A DNA stretch of 64,000 nucleotides. It comes from Bedellia somnulentella. Its lineage: Eukaryota > Arthropoda > Insecta > Lepidoptera > Bedelliidae. How positions within the stretch are numbered: the first letter of the stretch is position 1; every line of letters begins with the position of its first letter. The stretch lies in the NCBI GenBank assembly GCA_963576735.1, contig OY755176.1:19019423-19083422 (forward strand). The letters run 5' to 3'. The position numbers were made by a program, and so were the translations under genes. The notes under the pieces are model-generated. The model was given only the letters and a program-made list of their open reading frames with translations. It did no database searches and was not told where the DNA came from. Shown piece after piece: positions 10,616 through 20,965 of the stretch.

Positions 10616-11433
10616 ATTAGTATGTATTCACTATTCACAAACATACAATAAATGCATGTTATTGCGCCATTTGTTCCTATTGGAATAGGCCGAGAGTATC
10701 GATCGCCATTTTCTACAGCAAAAAAAACCTACAATATCTTTATTTAAACAAAAAACCTCAGGAATAGTTGATTATTAAATTTGGGTTACCACGTTTAGGC
10801 ATATTAAAATTTAACTTTTAAAGTTATTGTAAAATAATTGAAAATTGACAAAAATATAAGAATGATTAAAAAAAATGTTCCTCATTAAAAATATTTGTAA
10901 GAAAGCATTGGTCTTTCAAAGAGTAGGGGAAGAGGAGAAAGAGAAGAATAGCAACAAAAAACAATGAATTTTAATAATAATTTTAGAAATAAAAACAATG
11001 AATTTTTAACTCAAGAAAAGAATATACTTCCAAAAGCTTTCAAATTCTGCCTACCCCTTTTTATACTTATACCGATTAACACTTAACAGTAGCTACGTAA
11101 TTTAAATATTTTGGCAATATCATCCCTTAAAATTTCAGGGTTGTTGAAAATAACACAGCGGTTACTGTGGCTGGCATATTTAGAGGTTATTAATTGTTAT
11201 AGACCTTATGGGGGCGTGTTCTATCTAATAATTGATAGGAATTCTTCACACTTGGCATTTTAACAGATGCCTTTGTTAATAAACTATATTCATAATATCC
11301 ATTCAATATTCAAAAGTTATACTGAAAGAAGGTGTTGAGCGCTTTTAAAAGATTATTACACTTTGACAGCTATGTAGAAATTACCCGTTGGTTAATTATA
11401 TCAAAGGCATAAATTCGAGGTATTCCGTATGTA
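10616..11433. other. No gene seen
   Basis: AT-rich sequence without recognised coding or repeat structure. Confidence 0.3.
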
Positions 11434-11688
11434 CATACATACATACATACATATACTCACGGCTATAAACCCCTTTACAGGGTAGCCAGAGCTTTGGAAT
11501 GATAAATTCCTCAGCCACTTTTGGAAGTTGATTGGGGAAAAGATGATAATAATAAACGTTTTTGGTGACGGGTCTCCAACCACATCGACCAAAAATCACT
11601 TAAAAAGCCCCTATTACCTTATTCGCCTCTTACGATCACCCACGGGTAGTAATGGGGTAGTGTTATTCTAAGCCGACACTACACAGCA
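11434..11688 (-). repeat. SINE1 copy, full span
   Basis: CATACATAC tail at left, GCCGACACTACACAGC head complement at right. Confidence 0.75.
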
Positions 11689-12234
11689 AGGGTGTCGTTT
11701 GTGTTGTGTATCATTCTATTAAGATAAAACAGAAGGTCTTCTCTTCACGACGAGAATGATAATCAACATACGTATCTCTTCTAACCCGTAAAAATTAAAA
11801 TATTTATATGAATAGCGTTTTGGTTTTCAAGGTTTGAATGCTCCTAAAATCACATTAACACCTAAAGGAGTGACGTCACAAGCGTCATACTAGCGTTACA
11901 CCTTTGCGACACTTTTAAATCGGAGAACTGTTATTAGTAATAAAATTGTACAGTAGAGATTTGCAGTGCATTTGCATTCTCACAATTAACATCGTTTAGT
12001 GTTTGTGAAGTGAAAGACCTTGGATTTTTATGTTTTTTACCAATATAAAATCGTAAGTTTTTAGTTGACGAGCGAATCATTTTTAAAATTAAAAGCTTTT
12101 ATTTAACTTGCAATGTATGTTTGTGTGTTCGGGTGAAATCTTTGAACTCAATTTTGAAGTAGATATATTCAACCGTTTGTGCTGAAATTTTGTGGACGCA
12201 TTTTGTTTGGATGACAATATATGATAAGACATGT
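11689..12234 (+). other. Probable 5' UTR / leader of the CR1-like LINE
   Basis: No ORF. A TGACGTCA palindrome at about 11870 and sequence that runs directly into the 122-bp monomers suggest leader sequence of the downstream LINE; its 5' limit is not visible. Confidence 0.35.
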
Positions 12235-12590
12235 GACGTCATTCTAAATTCAATATGGCGGATCATACAAGATGTCAGAACAGTTATATTTAATCCACTT
12301 ATACAATATGGGTATCAAATGAAAGGGCTTATTAAGAGTGACTAGAAAAAAAATATGACGTCATTCTGAATCCAATATGGCGGACCATGCAGGATGGCGG
12401 AATAGTTACCTTTAGTCTACTTCTACAATATGGGTATCAAATGAAAGGGCTAGTTAAGAGTGACTAGAAAAAGAATATGACGTCATTCTGAATCCAATAT
12501 GGCGGACCGTGCAGGATGGCGGAATAGTTACCTTTAGTCTACTTCTACAATATGGGTGTCAAATGAGAGGGCATTTTAAGAGTAATAATA
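12235..12590 (+). repeat. 122-bp tandem monomers, about 2.9 copies
   Basis: Units start at 12235, 12357 and 12479. Each contains a perfect CRE palindrome (TGACGTCA, at 12234, 12356 and 12478), an AATATGGCGGA motif resembling YY1/Pho sites, and GGGTATCAAATGAAAGGGC (TGTCAAATGAGAGG in the last). Lying just upstream of LINE ORF1, they look like promoter monomers. Confidence 0.7.
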
Positions 12591-12624
12591 ACTTGAAAAT
12601 AGCCAGCGATAACTAAAAAGTAAA

Positions 12625-12972
12625 AAATAAAAAAAATTAAGTAAAAAAACATTTTAAGAAAAAGCTTTTATTTAAACGCTCTAAAAAGAAGAAAATAAAA
12701 TATTCCTTTTGGATTATACTAACAACTCCTCATTATACACAATTTATATATAATAATAAAAGCTTGTCGCTAGATTTACCACAAATTATTATGATATAAA
12801 GGAATGTTGATAGGTATGTAAACCTCGCGACAAGCTTTTATTATTATATATAAATTGTGTATAATGAGGAGTTGTTAGTATAATCCAAAAGGAATATTTT
12901 ATTTTCTTCTTTTTAGAGCGTTTAAATAAAAGCTTTTTCTTAAAATGTTTTTTTACTTAATTTTTTTTATTT
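12625..12972. repeat. Long palindrome, 146-bp arms, 56-bp loop
   Basis: Left arm 12625-12770 and right arm 12827-12972 are reverse complements with almost no mismatch, including the GGATTATACTAACAACTCC block. It has no coding capacity: a foldback MITE or snap-back inside the LINE 5' region. Confidence 0.8.
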
Positions 12973-13103
12973 GATATCACCCACATTCAAAAATACTAAT
13001 TTAAATTTTCATAATAAAAAACTAGTAGTGCCATCTTTACAAATTTTAGTGAACTATTAGAAATTATTTCACGATTTTGTTATTTATTAAATTATAAATC
13101 ACT

Positions 13104-14104
13104 ATGCCTAAGTGTCCTAAGTGTTCAGCGTGCAAAAAAGTGACACAGTTACGTACAGATGGCGCTGAATGCCACAAATGTCGATTAGTTTTTCATCGTG
13201 CCTGCGTCGGTCTACCAACTTCGAAACCAATCGCATCTGGCTGGGTTTGCCCGGAATGTACCCGGATAATACCACGCGATAACGGGTCTGAAACTCCGGT
13301 AAAAGGTATTCTTGGGTATGAGCAGCCGCCAGCATGTACAAGAGAAATCATTTCCCAAGTGGAAGACCAAGAGGAGGAGGAGGGAGATCATTATGATGAG
13401 CGGCAATTAACGAAGGGACAAGACACCGGGTTGCGCGATGAAATTAGAATACTGCGCAGTGAGCTCGTTAGTTTTAGAACGGAATTTCGATTTTTCCGGG
13501 AGGCCATCACGACAATAAATGATAGACTTGATCAATTTGATCAAAGAGTGAAAGCAATGGAGAAGCGTCTTTTGGACAGTAGTGTATCCAGCGGTACAAA
13601 AGCTCTGGAAGAGGCTGTAGAAAGTCTCCAACTCCAACTCCATGAGCGAGACCAAGATACTCTTGCAAACGACGTCCAAGTGTCTAATTTGCCGGAAGAG
13701 AAGGGTGAAAGTCCCATTCATTTGGTCACTATTGTGGGTGCTAAACTGGGAGTAAAACTAGACGAGCGAGACGTGGTGAGTGCGGTGCGCATGGGGCTGC
13801 CGCGTGACGGCGGCGCGGCTCGGCCGCTAGTGGTACGGCTGATACACCCGGGACGAGCTGATACGCGCGGCGCGGCGCCACCACCGCCGACCTGGGGCTG
13901 GCCGGCCCGCCCACCAGGTTCTACCTCAACGAGCGGTTGACTAAACATAACAGAGGACTATTCAACCAGGCTCGAGAGCGTGCACGTGCGGCTGGGTGGC
14001 GGTACGTTTGGACGCGCGACGGTCGGGTGTGCGCCCGCCAAGCCGACGGTAAGCCTGTAGCCAGGATCCGACGGGACTCAGACATTGCAGATATTTTTGG
14101 TTAA
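13104..14104 (+). pseudogene. LINE ORF1: PHD-finger/coiled-coil protein, frameshifted
   Basis: The first 278 codons are open. Residues 4-52 form a PHD-type Cys4-His-Cys3 finger (CPKCSAC, CHKC, FHRAC, WVCPEC). Residues about 112-160 form a coiled coil (LRDEIRILRSELVSFR onward). The protein then leaves frame: the conserved C-terminal part reads RDELIRAAR in a second frame near 13852-13878 and LGLAGPP, FYLNERLTKHNRGLFNQAR and RRDSDIADIFG in a third frame ending with TAA at 14102. Two small indels in a very GC-rich stretch (13840-13890) therefore break it. The ORF1 of CR1-like elements binds RNA and packages the template. Confidence 0.75.
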
Positions 14105-14722
14105 CCTTAGGTTTGGTGGCAATAGACAATTTCACGTTAATGTGGAGGCATTTATTTTATTAGTGTATAATGATAGATATGCCATTTTTTGTTTTTATTT
14201 ATACTGTGTCACACATAAGCTGTTAAGCACCTTGTTTTTTAGTTTCTTTTTATATTTTTCATTTTTTTTCTTAGTTATAGAATGTTACGTTTATTATCAT
14301 ATTAATTGTTTCACTGCATCAGTCGAATTAATGTACAGCACACCACTTTGCAACAAAACACGCACAGTATTTACAACATGGAACACACATGTATTACAAC
14401 CTGTAAATAAAACAAAAATGTTTTATTTTTTCTTAATGTTAAAGATAGACCTTTTCAGTATCATAAAACCGAATTTTGAATTATTTACAACTCTATATGT
14501 ATATTATTTTCTAAACATATGTATGTACAAAAATGTATATATATTTCATACAGCTGCGTGTATTACACATATTTTATACATGTATATTTGTCTATTGAAC
14601 ATATGTATCGACCCATTTCCCCATAATATAAAATTATATGTTTTTAAATATTATTATTTATTTAATAGGTATATTACTGGTTTCATATATTTTTATCCAA
14701 ATACATCCTTGGACCAACACCA
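14105..14722 (+). other. ORF1-ORF2 spacer with a long open frame
   Basis: No recognised domain. A Phe/Tyr/Cys-rich frame from 14085 to 14735 is open for 216 codons through T-rich sequence. It overlaps the end of ORF1 and the start of ORF2; probably a composition artefact. Confidence 0.35.
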
Positions 14723-17538
14723 TGACGCGTATTAAAAATATGCAGTTTGCATTATTTAATGCTGGTTCATTGAGCACAGGACATGACGAGTTAACTTCTA
14801 TTATACTAGACTTAAGACCTGACGTAGTAGCTATCAACGAGACTTGGTTAAGGGCGGGGCGCGATGACGTCGCCCCGGTAGTACCTGGATATAGACTTAG
14901 ACACGTCCCGCGACCTCCAGGTCAGCGTTCGCGGGGGGGAGGGGTGGGGTTTTATATGCGAGTTGGTTTAAACTGTCGCGTCTTCCATCACCCACCATCC
15001 TCTATTGAGCAAATGTGGTTTCGTCTCAACGTGAATGGTATTCGGCTTTTAATAGGTACGGCTTACCGCCCTAACTGGGTCGACGCTGATAGTTTCTTTG
15101 ACTCAATTACTGAAACTATAACATCTTGTAATTACGACAAACTTGTTTTATTGGGTGACTTTAACATTAATATTTTTGACGTGAATGACCGTAATCATCG
15201 ATATCTGACTCAATTTTTGAATACAATTAACTTGAAACAAATTGTAAATAAACCAACTCATTTTACTGACCATAGCGAAACGACTATTGACCTAATATGT
15301 ACTGACGCTCCTGTGCAAAGTGTTGATGTCCATCATATTCCTGACCTGGGACGACATGCTTTTGTTACTATGCAGATCGACTTGAAAAAACCTAAATATA
15401 TGCCTAAATTAATAACTTACCGACCATTGACTGACATTGACTTGGATATGTTTAGAAAGGATGTTGCAGAAATAAATTGGGAGTCAATTATGCTTAAAGA
15501 TGATATTGATGATATGCTGGCAGTTTTCAATTATCACATTATACAGCTATTTGATTTACATGCACCTCTTAAATCTATAGTGGTAAAAGAAGGACCGAAG
15601 CCGTGGTTGACTCCTACCGTGAGGTATATGATGAGATTACGGGACAAAGCACATGAACAGGCTAAACGGGAAAAAAGTGAGTCAAGCCGACAATACTACA
15701 AAAGTGCTAAGCATTTAGTAGTAGAGGCAATTCACAACGAAAAACGAGCTTTTTTCAAACACTCCATTAACGATTGTGCAGGCGATCCTCGAGCCCTATG
15801 GAAAAATCTTAAGCGTTCCATTATTCGAAACAAACGTGAATGTGATCTTCCACCACAATTTAACTGCCCGGAACTAATTAATAACCATTTCTGCAATATT
15901 CCTGGTAGTAGTGGCGTGAGTATATCTGATTTGACCTTTTTTGAATTTAATCGATTTGGACACGATTCTTTTTCACTGACTACTGTGACTAGTGAGACTG
16001 TTTCAAATATTGTTAATAAAATCAAAACAAAGGCTAAAGGACTTGATGAAATTAATATTGACATGCTACTTCTAACTTTTCCTACTACACTTGACGTACT
16101 TACAGCTATAATCAACAAAAGCATTGTCTCAAGCAAATTCCCGACCATTTGGAAAACGGCCAAAGTAACTCCTCTTCCAAAAAAAAGTAACACAATCCTT
16201 ATTTCCGATTTGCGAGCAATAAGTATCCTTCCATGCGCATCTAAGATAGTGGAAAGGGTGGTTTGCAATCAGATGACAGAATATCTAGAAAAGAATAAAA
16301 TTTTGCCGGAACACCAGTCGGGTTTTCGAAAGGGTCATTCCACCGCAACAGCGCTAATTGATGTTGTTGATAACATTTTGAATGACAGGGATGAAGGATT
16401 TAGTACATTGTTAGCGTTGTTGGACTTTTCTAGAGCATTTGATTGTTTGTGCATACCCCTGACGCTTTCGAAGTTGTCGTACTATGGCTTTGATGTCAAT
16501 ACTGTTCGTTGGTTTGACAGTTATCTCACCGACCGGAAACAATTTGTGGCGTTGCAAAAAAGAGATGGCAGTATATGCAACTCCTCTGAAAGTCATCTTA
16601 CGAGAGGCGTACCGCAGGGTTCGATTTTGGGACCTCTTTTATTTATAGTCTATACCGCCGATCTGGTTAATCAAATCAATAATAGCCGATAGCACATTTA
16701 TGCCGACGATGTCCAAATATATGTGTCTGGTCTGCCGAGAAATACTTCAGAAACGGTTGAAAAATTAAATAGTGATTTAAATAGAATTGTAAGTTGGTCT
16801 GAGAAAAACTGTTTAGCCCTTAATCCTCTCAAATGCAAATTTATGGTCCTTGGAACAAATACTCAAATTCATAATACGTTGGAAGTTCTTGCGGACCATG
16901 ATGTAGCTATCAGGGACCAACCACTAGAGAGGGTAGAGGAGGTTCGCAACCTTGGCCTGCTGATGGATGGGGAACTACGGTTCGAAAACCATATCTCATC
17001 AGTAGTGAGTAACTGCTTCTATCGTCTCAAGGTTCTTTATAATATACGCGATTACCTAAGTGTGGATTTGCGTATCTACCTTTGTGAATCGCTGATATTG
17101 TCGAGATTAAACTATTGTGATGTGGTCTATGAGGGTTGCATACTGGCTCGTACACAGAAATTGATACAGCGAGTGCAAAACGCATGTGCCCGTTTTTGCT
17201 TTCAAATCCCTCCTCGCTCCCACGTTACCCCGTACTTGGACGATGCAAAGCTGCTAAAAATGCAAGCGCGGAGACGACTACACCTCGCCACATTGTTGTT
17301 TGGAGTTGTTAGGCTAGAATCACCGGCTTATTTGTATAAAAAACTGCAATGGTCCAACAGTGGCTATCAGTTCAAAGTCAGGGCGATCTTGCCAATGCAC
17401 CGATCCGCAGCTTTTAGAGGTTCTTTCAGGTTTGCAGCGTCCAAGTGCTGGAACGTACTTCCTCCACCAATTCGGGATGTGTTCGGCAGGAACATCTTTA
17501 AGCGTAAGCTGAAGGAGTTTTTGCTGGCACATCAGTAA
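14723..17538 (+). pseudogene. LINE ORF2: endonuclease and reverse transcriptase, one in-frame stop
   Basis: The likely start is the ATG at 14723 (MTRIKNMQFALFNAGSLS), although the frame is open from 14638. Endonuclease motifs: LFNAGSL, INETWLR, YRPNW, LLGDFNIN and TIDLICTD. RT motifs: ISILPCASKIVERV, HQSGFRKGHSTATALIDVV, LLDFSRAFDCL, RGVPQGSILGPLLF and the catalytic YADD (16699-16710). A TAG at 16690-16692, two codons before YADD, interrupts an otherwise continuous frame that ends at 17538. The single lesion suggests recent insertion. It would encode target-primed reverse transcription activity if intact. Confidence 0.85.
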
Positions 17539-18152
17539 AATTTATATTATTTATTTATTTGGCATACATTTATTATTGTTTATATTATATTTTGAAATTT
17601 ATTTATTATAGAAAAATGAAAAATGAAGCGTGTAGGTGTTTGCTCTAATATATCAATATATTATTTTGCATAATTTTACCCTCCAGCCAAGATTTCTTCT
17701 GTTATGTTTATGTATTATCGAAATTTTGTCATATACGTGTATTTTATTGTAATTGTTTGCAAATAATGTTCTATATTTATTTATGTGTATGTGTATTTAC
17801 TGTCCCTTGTCCAGCTGAAAAGTTCTACATAATAAAGTGTATTAGTGTGATGCCTGTGTTGTCACTCTACAATGGTACTGACTGAAAATCAGTGTTGGGA
17901 GTCAAACGATTCACAACGTAATGCTGAGTCAGTACCAATTCGCTGTTGCAGTGGCGCAAAGGACTTAGAATAAGTATCAATTAGTTTGTTTTTGTTAAGT
18001 TGTTTGTTTTCCTCTTTTTTTCATATTTAATATTGTGTTAATTTTAAGTTATTTTAATAGTTATTATGTATATTATTACTTTTTGTTTGTATGTTTTTTG
18101 TGCCACACATGGCGAATAAACGTCTTTCTTCTTCTTCTTCTTTCTTCTTCTA
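17539..18152 (+). other. LINE 3' UTR with conserved hairpin and (CTT)n end
   Basis: Positions 17872-17941 form a stem GGTACTGACT/AGTCAGTACC enclosing a local ACTGA-AAA-TCAGT hairpin. AATAAACGTCTTT precedes the CTT repeat. Confidence 0.65.
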
Positions 18153-18440
18153 AATAGCTGCCTATTATACGTAAGTTAGTATTTTCTCAAATAATTTCGT
18201 AAATTACTGGGTTCAAATAATAGTTCCTATGATAATTCAATATCTGTAAATTTTCTTATTTCTGATTTCTTTTCCTACACCCATTTTCACCTACATGCTT
18301 TTGATTTTATCTAATACACTCTGTGTTCATCACTATTAAAATCTACATACAGTAATAATCGCAACTTCTTTTTTTTCAATTTTATCAAGCTGTTATAAAA
18401 AAACAAAATTCGAGTCAAGTGAGGAATTAATTTTGTGAAA
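18153..18440. other. No gene seen upstream of the small ORF
   Basis: AT-rich unique-looking sequence; possible 5' UTR or promoter of the 39-codon ORF at 18441. Confidence 0.25.
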
Positions 18441-18560
18441 ATGTCTGAAGTAGTTATTTCCCACGTCGATCTCATAATTTTTGCCTTACTGTCTATTTTT
18501 ATTTTGATTAAGCTCTTACTTGAATATTTACGAGGGATGCACTTTAAGCGTCGTCGTTAA
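18441..18560 (+). CDS. Candidate 39-residue single-pass membrane micropeptide
   Basis: ATG at 18441 sits in a good insect initiation context (GTGAAAATGTC). The peptide starts MSEVVISHVD, has a hydrophobic segment LIIFALLSIFILIKLLL (residues 11-27) and ends LRGMHFKRRR with TAA at 18558. Positive charges cluster after the membrane segment, predicting a cytosolic C terminus. Its size and layout resemble small membrane regulators such as sarcolamban-type peptides, but I recognise no family and claim no function. It ends just upstream of a SINE1 fragment. It could be a chance ORF. Confidence 0.3.
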   Translation: MSEVVISHVDLIIFALLSIFILIKLLLEYLRGMHFKRRR

Positions 18561-18602
18561 AAGAAGAAAACGCGAACAATACCATTATTTTTCATTTTAA
18601 AG

Positions 18603-19112
18603 TACCGGCTTAGAATGTCACTACCCCTTTCTACCCACGGATGTCGTAAGAGGTTTATTTCTACTTTATAAAACTTAACAATTGTGCTTTTATGTTTGAT
18701 ATTTGAAACAATTTCCATTCTTACCTAATTATTTTTGTGTCCTTATGTATTTGGACTGTATGAATGTTAACGGTAAATGTTTGCTTTTTATTTATATAAA
18801 TATATACGCTACAAAGAGCATCATGTTTTTAATGTTGTCAGACTAACTGGTGCTGGCTGAAAACCAGCGTGCAGCAGCTGACGTGTCCTGCGAGACACGC
18901 GGCTGAGGCACATATGCTGAGCCAGAACCAATTTGGCAATATGATATTTGTATGATTTTTTATTGTCTTTTTTATTTTGTTTTTGCCAAATTAATTATTT
19001 TTCTTTCTTTCTTTCTTTTATCTTTTCCCTATCAACTTCCAAATGTGGCTGAGAAGTTCCTAGCTTTGAAGCTCTGGCTACCCTTTTGGGATTTATAGCC
19101 GTGAGTAGACGT
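18603..19112 (+). repeat. SINE1 copy split by a LINE 3' end
   Basis: The head (CCGGCTTAGAATGTCACTACC, subfamily B) is at 18603-18651 and the 3' half at 19018-19112 (GTGGCTGAGAAG to ATAGCCGTGAG). Between them lies a CR1-like 3' end; about 120 bp of SINE1 is missing at the junction. Confidence 0.6.
18652..19017 (+). pseudogene. CR1-like LINE 3' UTR fragment
   Basis: At 18848-18943 it carries the stem GGTGCTGGCT / AGCCAGAACC, homologous to the hairpin at 17872 and with paired base changes. It ends in CTTTCTTTCTTTC (19001-19016). No coding sequence remains. Confidence 0.6.
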
Positions 19113-19317
19113 ATGCATATTTTGCTTTAAAGTATTCGCAACGTAGTTTAATACAGTTTTGCATACGTGTGGGCAGTTATTAAAACATTTATTTCACCCC
19201 ATAGTGGGGGTGTTAAATATGTCTGCTAATTCTGAAGGAAAATAAACATGTGTACCTGACTTCCGCTCGTGTTACTAAATTGAAATTAACGAATTTTGGA
19301 CGCAGTTTGTTCAAAAA

Positions 19318-19566
19318 CATACATACATACATATGCTCACGGCTATATTTCCCTAGAAGGGGTAGCCAGAGCTAAGGAATTATAAATTCCTCAGTCACTT
19401 TTGGAAGTTGAGTGGGGAAAAGATGGTAAAAATAAAGGTTTTTGGTGATGGGTCTCCAACCGCATCGCCCAAAAATCTAATAAAAAGCCCCAATACCCTT
19501 AGTCGCCTCTTACGACACCCGTGGGTAGAAAGGGGTAGCGACATTCTAAGCCGGCACTACACGGCA
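19318..19566 (-). repeat. SINE1 copy (subfamily B) with 9-bp target duplication
   Basis: TTTGTTCAA flanks both ends (about 19306 and 19568). The head complement is CCGGCACTACACGGCA. Confidence 0.75.
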
Positions 19567-19670
19567 CTTTTTTGTTCAATAAGTTAGCTTATATTTACTG
19601 TTGGCGAGTATTTTGGAAGTATGTACATGAAAATGAATCGCATGAGGTATGCTAAACTTAAACGTTCACG

Positions 19671-19740
19671 GCGTATATCTCCGAAAGGGTTGGCTGAGGT
19701 GCTAATACTTCTGAACATCACGTGACATTGTCACTTCAAG
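19671..19740 (-). repeat. SINE2 3' fragment
   Basis: AAACGTTCACGGCGTATATC through ATCACGTGACATTGTCACT is the minus-strand SINE2 3' end only. Confidence 0.6.
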
Positions 19741-19849
19741 AGAGAACCTTAATGGAAACTACTAGCAAGATTATGTGTGTTTGATGTAATTTGATGGCCA
19801 TTAAGGTTAACATATTTATTTACATTTGTAATCACTACTAGTACTAGTT

Positions 19850-20092
19850 GCTGTGTAGTGTCGGCTTAGAATAGCACTACCCAATTTCTTCCGGTGGGTG
19901 TACGAAAGAGGCGACCAACGGTATTGGGGTTTTTATGGGTTTTTTGGGCGATGCGGTTGGAGACCCATCCACCAACCTTTATTTTACCATCTTTTTCCCA
20001 CTCAACTTTTCAAAGGTGGCTGAGGAATTTCTCATACCTTAGCTCTGGCTACCCCTTCTATGGATTTATAGCCGTGAGTATATGTATGTATG
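19850..20092 (+). repeat. SINE1 copy (subfamily A) with target duplication
   Basis: GCTGTGTAGTGTCGGC head to TATGTATGTATG tail. TTGTAATCAC occurs on both sides (19826 and 20093), with 14 bp between the left duplicate and the head. Confidence 0.75.
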
Positions 20093-20436
20093 TTGTAATC
20101 ACCTCCAAACTGTGTTAAAATAATTGTTTCAAAATTTTTTTTTTCACCGTATCTTATAAACTGTTAATTTATTAACTTCAGAATTTTTAACTTTATATTT
20201 TGGTCTATACATGTTACCAAATTATCAAATAAATAGGTCACTTTTATGTTTGTATGTAACTTAATTTTGAAGACCTATAAATGAATGTCACATAGCGTAT
20301 CATAACTCGGTACCCACGATACAGGCTTGCCTAGTGTGGGGCCACAGGTACTCATATCATGTAAAACGAAATGTCTTTATGTAATATCTTCACTGTACTA
20401 AAAACTGTGTTTGGGAAATAAAGATTATTATTAAGT
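20093..20436. other. Probable LINE 3' tail, otherwise nothing
   Basis: TTGGGAAATAAAGATTATTA at about 20411-20430 looks like a polyadenylation signal and a (TTA)n LINE end. It was the landing site of the next SINE1. Confidence 0.3.
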
Positions 20437-20676
20437 GCCGTGTAGTGCCGGCTTAGAATGTCGCTACCCCTTTCTACCCACGGGTGTCGTAAGAGGCGAC
20501 TAAGGGTATTGGGGCTTTTTATTGGAGTTTTGGGCGATGCGGTTGGATACCCATCACCAAAACCCTATATTTTAGCATCATTTCCCCTATAAACTTTCTA
20601 AAAGTGGCTGAGGAATTTAACTCCTTAGCTCTGGCTACCCCTTCAAGGGATTTATAGCCGTGAGTATATGTATGTA
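20437..20676 (+). repeat. SINE1 copy (subfamily B) with 11-bp target duplication
   Basis: ATTATTATTAA precedes the head and follows the TATGTATGT tail. The head reads CCGGCTTAGAATGTCGCTACC, the subfamily B form. Confidence 0.8.
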
Positions 20677-20815
20677 TTATTATTAAAACTTATATTATAA
20701 TAATTTTTCACCAACTTTTCAAATATCTTAGTGCCCATGATATGATAAATACGTGTCACATATTTCATTTTACTCCGTGCAGGTGTTTATTCACTTGGAT
20801 CCGGCGATCAACTTA

Positions 20816-20905
20816 TGTAATAAAGAAAGGATAAATAAAGGAAAAAAAAATCGACACATATTTATTAGTAATAATCCCCACATGAGGTTTTCATGAACAA
20901 AAACA
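20816..20905. repeat. SINE3 inverted fragment
   Basis: A minus-strand piece (AATAAAGGAAAAAAAAATCG) switches directly to plus-strand SINE3 tail (TTATTAGTAATAATCCCCAC); most of the tRNA-like domain is gone. Confidence 0.5.
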
Positions 20906-20965
20906 TTCAAAAAGATCAATGTGTTCGACTGCACAAACCTGAAAAATAAATTCACCATTAAACCA

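Larger units (their letters stand above)
12973..18152 (+). mobile_element. CR1-like non-LTR retrotransposon (two ORFs)
   Basis: Order: 5' leader, ORF1 with a PHD-type zinc finger and coiled coil (13104-14104), a 618-bp spacer, ORF2 with apurinic-type endonuclease and reverse transcriptase (14723-17538), a 3' UTR with a conserved hairpin (17872-17940), and a (CTT)n microsatellite end at 18125-18152. CR1-group assignment is inferred from the PHD-bearing ORF1 and the microsatellite-type 3' end; jockey elements would end in poly-A. ORF1 has two frameshifts and ORF2 one nonsense codon, so it is a recent but inactive copy. Confidence 0.7.

Noticed and set aside
13718..13948. GC-rich minus-strand ORF of 76 codons
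   Set aside because: Antisense shadow of the GC-rich end of LINE ORF1.
15732..16268. 178-codon minus-strand ORF
   Set aside because: Antisense to the RT core of the CR1-like LINE; no independent domain.
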